From GCA-2862545 sp047609825 (GTDB lineage: Bacteria; Myxococcota_A; UBA796; GCA-2862545): a DNA stretch of 43,267 bases. Location of the stretch: contig JBLFXJ010000015.1 in assembly GCA_047609825.1 (NCBI GenBank), forward strand, positions 1 through 43,267. Reading direction: 5' to 3'. The translations under genes were made by a program, and so were the position numbers. Positions 35,968 to 43,267 of the stretch are shown piece by piece. Under the pieces are notes generated by a model. It worked only from the letters and a program-made list of their open reading frames with translations. It was not told where the DNA came from and made no database searches. Each line of letters opens with the position of its first letter. Positions within the stretch are counted from its first letter, which is position 1.

Positions 35968-37581
35968 CTACCAAGGCTGCCGCTCGACCACGGTGTCCGT
36001 GAGAAACCGCGAGTCCGCCTCCGGGAAGTCAAGCGTGTAGTGCAGACCTCGACTCTCCCGGCGCTTCAGGGCCGACTGTACGATGATGTCGGCCACGTCC
36101 ACCAGGTTGCGCAGCTCGACCAGGTCTCCAGTGAGCTTGAAGTCCCAATAGTAGTTTCGCACCTCGTCCGTCACGAGCTGCAGACGTCGCCGTGCACGCT
36201 TGAGGCGCCGGGTCGTTCGCACGATTCCAACGTAGTTCCACATGAAGCGCCGTACCTCTTCCCACACCTGGGCGATCACGACCAGCTCGTCCGAGTCGAC
36301 GGCTTGACCCGCATCCCATTCCGGCAGATCCGGTGCCTCGGGCAGCGACGGCATCCGTTGACGCAGCGCAGCTACGGCGCGGTGCGCGAACACACATGCC
36401 TCCAGCAACGAGTTGCTCGCGAGACGGTTGGCGCCGTGCAACCCCGTACACCCCACCTCGCCCACGGCGAACAGGTTGGCCAGGGACGACTCCCCGTACA
36501 GATCGGTCTGCACACCGCCGCACATGTAGTGCGCTGCCGGCACGACAGGGATGAGGTCCTGTGCCATGTCGATGTCGAGCGCCCGAAGCCGAGCGTCGAT
36601 GTTCGGGAACATCCGCTCCGCCTCCTCCCTCGTGATGTGGCGCATGTCGAGGTAGACACATGGAAGCCCAAGGCGCTTGAGCTCTGCGTCGATCGCTCTC
36701 GCAACAACATCGCGTGGAGCCAGCTCGGCACGTGGGTCGTAGTCCAGCATGAAGCGGTGCCCATCTGGCAGGCGGAGCTTGCCCCCCTCCCCTCGCATCG
36801 CCTCCGAGATCAGGAAGCTGTTCACCTTAGGGTGGTGCAGGCACGTGGGATGGAACTGTACGAACTCCATGTTCGCCATGCGCGCGCCCGCGCGCCACGC
36901 CATCGCATGACCGTCTCCCGATGCGATCGGGGGATTGGTCGTGAACTGGTACACCTTTCCCGCGCCGCCCGTGGCGAGCACCACCGCCCGGGCGCCAACA
37001 GCCTCGACATCTCCGGAGTGAACATCCAGCACGTATGCGCCACAGACCCGATTGTCGGCGGGCGATAGCTCGTTCTTCCGACGCGCGAGCCAGGCGGTCG
37101 TGACCAGATCCACCGCCATGTGGTGATCGCGGATCTCGATGTTCTTCTCCTCTTCGCACGCCACATGCATCGCCCGCACGACCTCTGCGCCGGTGAGGTC
37201 ATCTGCATGGAGGATCCTGCGATGGCTGTGCCCCCCCTCCCGGTGCAGGTCGTACTCATCCGGAAAATCGTGCCGACGAGTGAACTGTGCCCCCAGCGCG
37301 ATCAGCTGTCGAACGCGGTCTGGGCCCTCACGAACTGTGATCTCCACAGCATCTCGCCGACAGAGGCCAGCCCCAGCGACCAGTGTGTCCCGAACGTGAT
37401 GGTCGAACGAGTCGCCATCGGACCACACCGCTGCAATCCCCCCTTGGGCGTAGCGACTGTTGCTCTCCTCGGGTTCACGCTTGGTGACCATGATCACCCG
37501 ACCAAACTTGGCGGCGTGTAGAGCGAACCACATGCCGGCGACGCCGGTGCCCACCACAAGGAAGTCCGTTCGCTCTGCCAC
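35968..37581 (-). CDS. nadB: L-aspartate oxidase
   Basis: A 537-residue flavoenzyme that oxidises L-aspartate to iminoaspartate, the first step of NAD synthesis. FAD is bound by VVGTGVAGMWFALHAA (GxGxxG at 11-16). Family marks are NSRYAQGGIAAVW, HSHRRILHADDLTG, EFVQFHPTCLHHP, ISEAMRGEGG, AAHYMCGGVQTDL, GEVGCTGLHGANRLASNSLL and the helical C-terminus. I start at GTG 37581, which gives the standard length and has GGAGG upstream with a short 4-nt spacing. The frame is open for 238 more codons upstream, but that part is Arg/Ser/Pro-rich and overlaps the divergent CDP-alcohol transferase gene. nadA and nadC are not in the window. Confidence 0.96.
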   Translation of the reverse strand: MAERTDFLVVGTGVAGMWFALHAAKFGRVIMVTKREPEESNSRYAQGGIAAVWSDGDSFDHHVRDTLVAGAGLCRRDAVEITVREGPDRVRQLIALGAQFTRRHDFPDEYDLHREGGHSHRRILHADDLTGAEVVRAMHVACEEEKNIEIRDHHMAVDLVTTAWLARRKNELSPADNRVCGAYVLDVHSGDVEAVGARAVVLATGGAGKVYQFTTNPPIASGDGHAMAWRAGARMANMEFVQFHPTCLHHPKVNSFLISEAMRGEGGKLRLPDGHRFMLDYDPRAELAPRDVVARAIDAELKRLGLPCVYLDMRHITREEAERMFPNIDARLRALDIDMAQDLIPVVPAAHYMCGGVQTDLYGESSLANLFAVGEVGCTGLHGANRLASNSLLEACVFAHRAVAALRQRMPSLPEAPDLPEWDAGQAVDSDELVVIAQVWEEVRRFMWNYVGIVRTTRRLKRARRRLQLVTDEVRNYYWDFKLTGDLVELRNLVDVADIIVQSALKRRESRGLHYTLDFPEADSRFLTDTVVERQPW

Positions 37582-37774
37582 CCTGCCTCCAGTCACCCAG
37601 TCGTATCCCAGGCCGCGCAGCGATACCCCCGACGGCCCCGAACACGCTCCTCCACCGATGCGCGGCTCCGACTCCACCCGCCATGCGCTGATGCAGCACC
37701 TCATGGTGCCCACAGCTGGTGTCCCAGGCGAGGAACCGAGCAATCCCCGATCGTCCGCACGAGGCCGCGCCGAC

Positions 37775-38320
37775 ATGACCCACCTGCCGAATCTGGTCAC
37801 TCTGCTACGCGGGCTCTGCGGACCGCTGGTCGCGTGGCTCCTGCTCGCCCACGATGCGCATGGCCTCGCGTTCGCCGTGTTCGTCGGCGCCATCGTATCG
37901 GATCTTGTGGACGGCTGGCTGGCCCGGATGCTGGACGCACACTCTGAGCTGGGGCTCCTTCTCGATCCACTGTCCGACAAGCTGCTGACCGATACGGTGT
38001 GGCTCGCACTGTGGTGGGCGGGAGATGCCCCGGGCTGGTTGTGCGTCGCCACCCTGACCCGCGATGTGGGAGTCGCCGCTGCGTGGGGCTGGGCAGGCCC
38101 ACGTGGTCTGCACTGGCGGCCCAACCCAATTGGGCAGATCGCAGTCGCGTTCGAGGGTGTGGCGGTGTCCGTGCTCGTGTTCCATGGCCCCTGGCTCGAC
38201 GTGCACTGGCCGTCAGTGGGCTCGGCGCTCGGCGCTGCCACGGTAGCGCTATCGTTGCTGTCGCTCGCGCAATACGCTGTCCAAGGTCCCGCCACAGGTG
38301 GCCCTCCCCCGTCGCCGTGA
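37775..38320 (+). CDS. CDP-alcohol phosphatidyltransferase, first of two
   Basis: A 181-residue inner-membrane enzyme of the CDP-alcohol phosphotransferase family. The complete active-site signature is present: D43xxD46-G47-xx-A50-R51 ... G60xxxD64xxxD68 (SDLVDGWLARML, GLLLDPLSDK). About five or six helices follow. The family makes phosphatidylglycerophosphate, phosphatidylserine and similar lipids; the acceptor alcohol cannot be told from the sequence. ATG 37775 gives the usual N-terminus (THLPNLVTLLRG) with GAGG 10 nt upstream. The 193-nt gap to the divergent nadB contains no other gene and no clear promoter. A second family member follows 13 nt downstream. Confidence 0.88.
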   Translation: MTHLPNLVTLLRGLCGPLVAWLLLAHDAHGLAFAVFVGAIVSDLVDGWLARMLDAHSELGLLLDPLSDKLLTDTVWLALWWAGDAPGWLCVATLTRDVGVAAAWGWAGPRGLHWRPNPIGQIAVAFEGVAVSVLVFHGPWLDVHWPSVGSALGAATVALSLLSLAQYAVQGPATGGPPPSP

Positions 38321-38333
38321 GCTACACCGCCGA

Positions 38334-38927
38334 ATGCAGCCGCCGATCAACCCGAACGCGCTGACTGCGATGCGACTCCCATTGGCGCCTCTGACCGTGG
38401 TGTTCATGGTCCAAGGCGACACTTGGGCGCTCGTTGTCGCAGCGCTCTTGGCGCTATTCCTAGAGCTCACCGATCTGGCCGATGGCTACGTGGCGAGGCG
38501 CTACGGCGCCGTGACCACGTTCGGCAAGCTGTTCGACCCCTTCTCGGACGCCTTCTGCCGCTACACACTGTTCTTGGGGATGTACGCCATCGATGTCGCA
38601 GACCTGTGGATGATCATGGTCATCTTCTACCGCGACTCGTCGATCTCGTTCATTCGGTCAGTCGCCGCCATCCGCTCGGTCGTCGTGTCGGCACGTCCGT
38701 CTGGAAAACTGAAGGCTGTCGTGCAAGGGGTCGGCACTCAAGTCATCTTCATCGCCCTCGTACTCAGCGCCATCCTGCCCGACCAAGCGTGGTTGACCCC
38801 CGTTCCATGGTGGACGATGGTCATCATCACTGCTGTCACGGCCGCCTCGTTCGTGGACTACCTCTGGGGGAACCTCGACCTCCTGGCAGACGCATGGTCC
38901 GAACGAGGCTCGGGGATCCCACAATGA
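38334..38927 (+). CDS. CDP-alcohol phosphatidyltransferase, PgsA-like
   Basis: A 197-residue inner-membrane enzyme with the full signature D47xxD50-G51-xx-A54-R55 ... G64xxxD68xxxD72 (TDLADGYVARRY, GKLFDPFSDAF). The later block YRDSSISFIRSV ... SGKLKAVVQ resembles the R-E-x ... GK-x-KT-x2-Q region of phosphatidylglycerophosphate synthase (PgsA), so this one is the better PgsA candidate of the tandem pair. I start at ATG 38334 (MQPPINPNALTAMR); a GTG at 38298 would overlap the previous gene. Its TGA overlaps the pyrD ATG as ATGA. Confidence 0.87.
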   Translation: MQPPINPNALTAMRLPLAPLTVVFMVQGDTWALVVAALLALFLELTDLADGYVARRYGAVTTFGKLFDPFSDAFCRYTLFLGMYAIDVADLWMIMVIFYRDSSISFIRSVAAIRSVVVSARPSGKLKAVVQGVGTQVIFIALVLSAILPDQAWLTPVPWWTMVIITAVTAASFVDYLWGNLDLLADAWSERGSGIPQ

Positions 38928-39943
38928 TGGATCTGTTGTGGCCTCCGACTCGCGCAATGCTGTTCAGCATGGATGCCGAGAACGCCCACGACCTGACGCT
39001 TTCCGCACTGGAGCGCGCTCCGGGCCTGTTCGCGTCTCTCGTGGGCGCTCGTGCTCGTCCCGTACCTGAGTTGGCGCGAACGGTCGCAGGGCTGCAGCTG
39101 ACAGGTCCGGTCGGACTGGCCGCAGGTCTGGACAAGGACGCGAGAGCGCTGACCTTCTGGCCGGCGCTGGGCTTCGGATTCGTCGAAGTCGGCACGGTGA
39201 CGGCCATCCCCCAGCAAGGGAACCCTCGGCCGAGGCTGTTCAGGATTCCAGGCGAGCACGCACTCCTGAATCGGATGGGGTTCAACAACCGCGGCAGCGA
39301 AGCCATGGCAACACGCCTGCGAGCGCTCCGCGAGGCCGGAAAGTGGCCATCAGTCCCGGTCGGTGTCAACCTCGGCAAGAGCAAGGTGACCCCGTTGGAC
39401 GAAGCGCCAGCGGACTACGCGCTGTCCACACGTCGGCTCCACGGGCTGGCGGACTACTTCACGGTGAACGTCAGCTCTCCGAACACCCCAGGATTGCGCA
39501 GCCTCCAAGATCAGGACGCCCTCTCACGCCTGCTTCCCGCGGTCCTGGCAGAAGCCGACAGCACACCGGTCTTCCTGAAACTCGCACCCGACCTGACGGC
39601 GGAGGCCATCCACGAGGCCGTCGAGCTGGCGCATCAGCATGGTATCGCTGGAATCATCGCCAGCAACACGACGATCCGACGCGACATGCTCGCGGGGGAT
39701 CCCGGAGAGGCGGGCGGTCTCTCTGGTCGACCGCTGCGTCCTCTGGCAATGAAGTGCATCCGCGCGGCTCTGGCCGCGGCCGCAGGTCGCCTGCCCGTGA
39801 TCGGCGTGGGCGGGATCGAGAGCGCGCAGCAGGTCGAGAATCTACTCGAGGAGGGATGTGCAGCGGTGCAGCTGTATTCGGCCCTGATCTACTCCGGCCC
39901 CGGGCTCCCCGGGCGCCTGAACGCAGAGCTCGCGAGGCAGTGA
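38924..39943 (+). CDS. pyrD: dihydroorotate dehydrogenase (quinone), class 2
   Basis: A 339-residue membrane-associated FMN enzyme that oxidises dihydroorotate to orotate and passes electrons to quinone. The N-terminal helix (MLFSMDAENAHDLTLSALE) is the class 2 membrane/quinone segment. Other marks are GPVGLAAGLDKDA, FVEVGTVT, FNNRGSEAM, VNVSSPNTPGLRSLQ (catalytic Ser184/185), ASNTT, GGLSGRPLRPLA and GVGGIESAQQ. Length is standard. The start overlaps the upstream stop (ATGA), and its own TGA overlaps the next ATG by one base (TGATG), so translation is coupled. pyrE, which acts next in the pathway, lies 4 kb away in another operon. Confidence 0.97.
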   Translation: MMDLLWPPTRAMLFSMDAENAHDLTLSALERAPGLFASLVGARARPVPELARTVAGLQLTGPVGLAAGLDKDARALTFWPALGFGFVEVGTVTAIPQQGNPRPRLFRIPGEHALLNRMGFNNRGSEAMATRLRALREAGKWPSVPVGVNLGKSKVTPLDEAPADYALSTRRLHGLADYFTVNVSSPNTPGLRSLQDQDALSRLLPAVLAEADSTPVFLKLAPDLTAEAIHEAVELAHQHGIAGIIASNTTIRRDMLAGDPGEAGGLSGRPLRPLAMKCIRAALAAAAGRLPVIGVGGIESAQQVENLLEEGCAAVQLYSALIYSGPGLPGRLNAELARQ

Positions 39944-41310
39944 TGACCTCCACCTCGGCCTGGTTGGGACTCCTCTTGACGGTTGCGCTCAGCACGGGTT
40001 GCGGGCGCCGGATCCCGCCCCACCTGTTGGTCCAGGAGGAGCCCCCTGAGATTGTCGCGGCCCGACAGGTCACGACCCTCGACGCAGCGGTGGCGCTGAT
40101 GGTGAGCAAAGACCCTTTGGTCCGCGCACCCCGACTGCCCGATCGCGAGAGCGTCGACGACATGACGGATGGTGAACCGCTCATGGCCTATCTGGATACC
40201 ATCGCAGCGCTCGAGCAAGGTGATGGCGCCGCAGCGCGCGAGTTGCAAGGCCTGGCCGACACCTTTCCGACCACCATCGCAGTGCCACTGAGTCGCGGAT
40301 ACCGACTCCGAATGATCGAGAATCGCCTGGCGAGTTGGACTCAGCCAGACGAAGAAATCGAAGGCGAGATCGCCGCGCTCCTGGTTGCGCTGCCATCGGT
40401 GGAATCCAGTGACGAGCTGCCCCGCCGTCCCCTAGACTGGCTGACGGAAGGGTCGGTGGATCCCTCTGTGGTGCGCGCTGCGGGCGATCAGTGGGTCCTC
40501 CGTGGCTGGTTGGTGAGTCCCGACATCCCCATTGCGTCCGTCGCGGAGAGTCTGCGACAGGCCCGCTACGCCTCCTTGGCAGACCACCCCGTAGGCGCGC
40601 TGCTGTTGGCGCGCGCCGATGGCGTGTCGGCCCCACCCACAGGGGGCTGGGATGCGCTCTCGGAGGCCACTTGGCTCGCACTGAACCGCGCCGCTGCGGA
40701 TCGCGACCATGAACAGGCGAACTGGGCACAGCTCCGAGCTGACGCGTCCGAGCGTCTCGGCACCAAGGCACCAGTGGAGCACCTCCTGGAACAGGCGCGC
40801 GTCGCGCTCGCCGCGAACGCCAGCGACGACAAGTCTGCGGGGGGCGCCTTGCTCGCGCTCGCAGCGGCGGCCTGGTCCCGCGGATGCACGCCTCGATGCA
40901 CCCGCCTCGATCGCACATCGGCAATCTCGGAGTCCAGCCGATGGCACAGTGATGTAGCGGCGCTGAGTCGAGTCTGGGAGGTGATCGCCCTCAAGGATGC
41001 CTTGGACACGCTCGAGGTCGGCCACGATACTGTGCTGTTCCCGAGGGCAATGGTCGGGTTGGTGGATGCCCTGGAGGGCACGGGCGCAGGGCAGCTCGAT
41101 CAGGCGCTCCTCCGCAGACGCAAGCCCGACGCATCGACGTGGCTCACCATCGGCCGCGCGGTTGGAGTGGACGGAACCACCGATTGGCCGAGCACCCAGG
41201 TAGCACTGGGCAAGCACCTTGCGAACGCGGCCACGGTGGCGATCGACGCGTCCCCTCCAGGCGCCTACCGTTCGCTATTGGAGCGGATTCAAGAGCGCGC
41301 GGTGCCTTGA
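39943..41310 (+). CDS. lipoprotein with helical repeats, unknown function
   Basis: A 455-residue probable lipoprotein: hydrophobic N-terminus LGLLLTVALSTGC (Cys20; the Ser at -3 is a weaker lipobox). The body is alpha-helical and rich in Ala, Leu and Asp, with TPR-like spacing in places (LMAYLDTIAALEQGDGAAAR). I do not recognise a family. Its ATG overlaps the pyrD stop by one base, so it is made with pyrD and the phospholipid genes, but this tells little about function. The stop TGA lies within the -35 box of the tRNA-Gly promoter. Confidence 0.82.
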   Translation: MTSTSAWLGLLLTVALSTGCGRRIPPHLLVQEEPPEIVAARQVTTLDAAVALMVSKDPLVRAPRLPDRESVDDMTDGEPLMAYLDTIAALEQGDGAAARELQGLADTFPTTIAVPLSRGYRLRMIENRLASWTQPDEEIEGEIAALLVALPSVESSDELPRRPLDWLTEGSVDPSVVRAAGDQWVLRGWLVSPDIPIASVAESLRQARYASLADHPVGALLLARADGVSAPPTGGWDALSEATWLALNRAAADRDHEQANWAQLRADASERLGTKAPVEHLLEQARVALAANASDDKSAGGALLALAAAAWSRGCTPRCTRLDRTSAISESSRWHSDVAALSRVWEVIALKDALDTLEVGHDTVLFPRAMVGLVDALEGTGAGQLDQALLRRRKPDASTWLTIGRAVGVDGTTDWPSTQVALGKHLANAATVAIDASPPGAYRSLLERIQERAVP

Positions 41311-41334
41311 CACCGATCTGCTTCCAGTTAAGAA
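41307..41334 (+). promoter_or_regulatory. candidate promoter of tRNA-Gly
   Basis: A perfect TTGACA (41307-41312) overlapping the upstream TGA stop, a 16-nt spacer and TAAGAA (41329-41334), 11 nt before the tRNA 5' end. Confidence 0.45.
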
Positions 41335-41345
41335 GCTGGCGCCTC

Positions 41346-41417
41346 GCGGGTGTAGCTCAGCGGTAGAGCCCCACGTTGCCAACGTGGCTGTCGTCGGTTC
41401 AAATCCGATCACCCGCT
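41346..41417 (+). tRNA. tRNA-Gly(GCC)
   Basis: A 72-nt cloverleaf: acceptor GCGGGTG/CACCCGC, D arm GCTC/GAGC, anticodon stem CCACG/CGTGG with loop TTGCCAA (anticodon GCC), T arm GTCGG-TTCAAAT-CCGAT (including one G-T pair), discriminator T (U73, as in bacterial tRNA-Gly). CCA is not encoded. Confidence 0.97.
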
Positions 41418-41421
41418 CTTT

Positions 41422-41460
41422 AAAGCCCTTCCGTTCACGCGGAAGGGCTTTGCTGCTCTT
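41422..41460 (+). terminator. Rho-independent terminator after tRNA-Gly
   Basis: A perfect 12-bp stem AAAGCCCTTCCG/CGGAAGGGCTTT (41422-41433 and 41440-41451) with a 6-nt loop, followed by TGCTGCTCTT. It ends the pyrD-operon/tRNA-Gly transcript 4 nt after the tRNA. Confidence 0.92.
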
Positions 41461-41475
41461 GCCCTTGGAGTCGAC

Positions 41476-41904
41476 GTGCTTCGCTGGTCGTTCCTGATGC
41501 TAGCTGCGTGCGCCAAGCAGCCCGGCTCTCCTGCCACGCCGTCTCCCGCCTCGGTCTTGCAGGTCCAGCTCCCTGCTGAAGCCGGCGCACCCGACTTCGC
41601 TCGCACACTCATCGGGCACCCCGTCACGGACTGGTCTCCAACCGGAGACCGCTCGTTCCTGTACGACACCCTGACGATGGCCCCTGATGGGTCCTTCTCC
41701 GCCGCGGCGCATCTGGCTGCGGGCGGAGAGACGGTGCCGTGTACGGAGGCCGGCACGTGGTCAGTCGAGGCCGTCGAGTCAGAAACCGCCGGCACGATTG
41801 GGCTCGCACTGGCCCAAACGGATTGCGCCACGAGAAGCGCCGGCACGGAGCTCCGCCTGCGGATCTCGAGAGAGGGCGACCGCTACAGCATCAGCTATCG
41901 CTGA
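41476..41904 (+). CDS. small lipoprotein, hypothetical
   Basis: A 142-residue lipoprotein. The start is GTG 41476 with GGAG about 6 nt upstream. The very short signal (LRWSFLMLAAC) has lipobox LAAC, Cys12. The mature part is beta-rich (FLYDTLTMAPDGSFSAAAHL, GTWSVEAVESETAGTIGLAL) and has two further Cys, like small lipocalin- or META-type fold lipoproteins, but I cannot name the family. It follows the tRNA terminator directly, so a promoter must lie inside that terminator region or transcription reads through. It is convergent with the FAD-dehydrogenase gene, with 83 nt between them. Confidence 0.72.
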   Translation: MLRWSFLMLAACAKQPGSPATPSPASVLQVQLPAEAGAPDFARTLIGHPVTDWSPTGDRSFLYDTLTMAPDGSFSAAAHLAAGGETVPCTEAGTWSVEAVESETAGTIGLALAQTDCATRSAGTELRLRISREGDRYSISYR

Positions 41905-41965
41905 GAGCGGCAGCGGAGGAAAGAGCCGCGGCATGTTCCCCCACGGCCATCGAGGAGCGCCGCCA

Positions 41966-41980
41966 CCGCCGTTCCGGCGG
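41966..41980. other. short hairpin between convergent genes
   Basis: CCGCCG/CGGCGG with a TTC loop, 7 nt beyond the minus-strand FAD-dehydrogenase stop. No T-run on either strand, so only a weak candidate for a bidirectional terminator. Confidence 0.3.
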
Positions 41981-41987
41981 CAAGCGT

Positions 41988-43267
41988 CTAGGTATGCTGC
42001 AGGAGGATCGCGCGCGCGGAGCGCAATCCGTCGAGCGCCGAGGATACGATACCTCCAGCGTACCCTGCTCCTTCACCGATCGGGTAGAGCCCCTCCACCG
42101 TCGTCGAGCACTGGCGCTCGTCACGATCGAAGCGTACCGGCGACGTTGTGCGGGTCTCAGGAGCGATCATCACGCCATCCTGTCCCCCGAATCCCGGGAT
42201 CGTCTTCTCGAAGCCCAGCATGGCCTGCCGCAGCGCGTCCGTGAGGTACCCCGGGAGCAGTTCGTGGAGATCGGTTGGCTCGACCCCCAGTGGATAGCTT
42301 GTGCGAGGCAGCGTGCCGGAGGCGGTACCATTCATGAACTCTTGGATTCGCTGAGAAGGCGCAGAGTAGTTCTTGCCGCCCAGATCGAACGCACGGGTCT
42401 CCACCCGGTCCTGCCAATCCAGTCCGATGAGCGGATCGTCTACCGCGAGTCGCCCCAGGTCCCGCTCGAAGTCGCCGACACTAACCTCCGCGATCACTGC
42501 CGAGTTGGCCCAGAACGCCCGCCGCGCGGCGAAGCTCATGCCGTTCACCACGACTCGTCCCGCGTGGTTTGTCGCAGGCACCACCATGCCCCCCGGACAC
42601 ATGCAGAAGGTGTGCGCCCTGCGCGCGCCTCCTGGTGGTGCGTGGGTGAGCCGGTAGCTGGCCGGAGGCAGATCACCACGTTCGGGACGGCCATACCGGG
42701 CCTCATCAATCAACTCTTGCGGGTGCTCCACGCGGACCCCCACGGCGATCCCTCGAGCGGAGGCCTTCGCCCCCGCGTCGACCATCATCCGGAGGCCGTC
42801 CCGCGCCGAGTGTCCGACTCCCACGAGCACGGGGCCGCCGCGGACCTCCTCTCCGGACGTGAGGCTGACCCCCACACACCGGCCCGCCTCGACGATCAGG
42901 CGCTGCACGCAGGCGCCGAAGCGCACGTCCACTCCAAGTTCCTGCAACCGTTCGCGAAACGGAGGTAACAACGCACGGATCTTGTCGGTGCCCAGGTGGG
43001 CCCACGCCTCACGCATGACCTCCGGGGCGGCGCCGAAGTCTACGAGCCGCCGAAAGATGAAGCCAAGTTCCCCGTCCCGACGCCGCGTGTAAATCTTGCC
43101 GTCGCTGAAGGTGCCCGCCCCTCCTTCGCCGAACACCAAGTTGGACTCCGCATCCAGCGGCATGCTGCCACGCCACCAGCCGTTGACGGTTCGGACACGC
43201 GATTGGACGGCGTCGCCCCGCTCGAGAAGGGTCACGGAGGCTCCCGCTTCTGCGAGGTACAGCGCTG
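41988..43267 (-). CDS. FAD-dependent dehydrogenase (COG2509-like), 5' end outside window
   Basis: The C-terminal 426 residues or so of a flavoprotein that continues past the right edge. The frame is open to the last base, and the edge encodes LYLAEAGASVTLLERGD, the second beta strand and acidic end of an N-terminal FAD-binding fold, so roughly the first 100 residues are missing. Other marks are LVFGEGGAGTFSDGKIYTRR (flavin contact), PAGG-like MCPGGMVVPA, NGMSFAAR and a final GLYPIGEGAGYAGGIVSSAL, the C-terminal FAD-binding motif. This is the uncharacterised FAD-dependent dehydrogenase group; the substrate is unknown. No frameshift is seen. Confidence 0.9.
   Translation of the reverse strand, partial: ALYLAEAGASVTLLERGDAVQSRVRTVNGWWRGSMPLDAESNLVFGEGGAGTFSDGKIYTRRRDGELGFIFRRLVDFGAAPEVMREAWAHLGTDKIRALLPPFRERLQELGVDVRFGACVQRLIVEAGRCVGVSLTSGEEVRGGPVLVGVGHSARDGLRMMVDAGAKASARGIAVGVRVEHPQELIDEARYGRPERGDLPPASYRLTHAPPGGARRAHTFCMCPGGMVVPATNHAGRVVVNGMSFAARRAFWANSAVIAEVSVGDFERDLGRLAVDDPLIGLDWQDRVETRAFDLGGKNYSAPSQRIQEFMNGTASGTLPRTSYPLGVEPTDLHELLPGYLTDALRQAMLGFEKTIPGFGGQDGVMIAPETRTTSPVRFDRDERQCSTTVEGLYPIGEGAGYAGGIVSSALDGLRSARAILLQHT

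Noticed and set aside
37582..38295. A 238-codon N-terminal extension of nadB
   Set aside because: Standard-length NadB begins at GTG 37581 with a ribosome-binding site. The extension is Arg/Ser/Pro-rich and overlaps the CDP-alcohol transferase gene on the other strand.

Overview
The window is 43 kb of GC-rich, densely coded DNA from a Gram-negative bacterium. Gene content points to the Myxococcota or a related deltaproteobacterial lineage. The evidence is a gene set resembling the Myxococcus xanthus Glt gliding-motility machine, Myxococcota-type outer-membrane beta-barrel proteins, many lipoproteins and TPR proteins, and frequent GTG and TTG starts. This placement is inference; there is no rRNA in the window. 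No insertion sequence, phage gene or CRISPR array was seen.

Left part (1-9.7 kb): a MobA/MocA-like nucleotidyltransferase whose stop codon lies inside an antisense tRNA-Met(CAT), a small membrane protein, and a large secreted M16 zinc peptidase. Convergent to the peptidase is a minus-strand operon of two lipopolysaccharide-core-type glycosyltransferases and a very large class A penicillin-binding protein. This operon is divergent from a tRNA-Cys.

Centre (9.8-27.2 kb, all plus strand): first an overlapping operon of ExbB/TolQ, ExbD/TolR, TonB with an (EP)10(KP)3 tract, a TonB-dependent receptor that carries its own TonB-C-like domain, and a lipoprotein. Next comes a run matching the Glt complex: two paralogous outer-membrane barrels (GltA/GltB-like), three TPR proteins (GltC-, GltD- and GltE-like), an 84-residue secreted protein in the GltF position, an FHA/one-helix/TonB-like protein (GltG/PglI-like) and another outer-membrane barrel (GltH-like). 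M. xanthus keeps these in separate clusters; here they sit in one run beside a TolQR-type motor. This is the most interesting feature of the window.

Right part (27.3-43.3 kb): an isolated rplC (ribosomal protein L3) with its own promoter candidate, leader hairpin and terminator; guaB on the opposite strand; then a TRAP-transporter operon with a TatT-type T-component lipoprotein (a TPAT), a DctP protein and a fused DctQM permease, running into pyrE and an Xaa-Pro aminopeptidase. nadB is convergent to that operon. Divergent from nadB is an operon of two CDP-alcohol phosphatidyltransferases, pyrD and a lipoprotein, closed by tRNA-Gly(GCC) and a terminator. The window ends with a small lipoprotein and a 5'-truncated COG2509-type FAD-dependent dehydrogenase.

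Functionally the window mixes housekeeping genes (pyrimidine, GMP, NAD, phospholipid, translation) with cell-envelope machinery. Names such as GltA-H rest on domain architecture, order and localisation signals read from the sequence, not on a database search.
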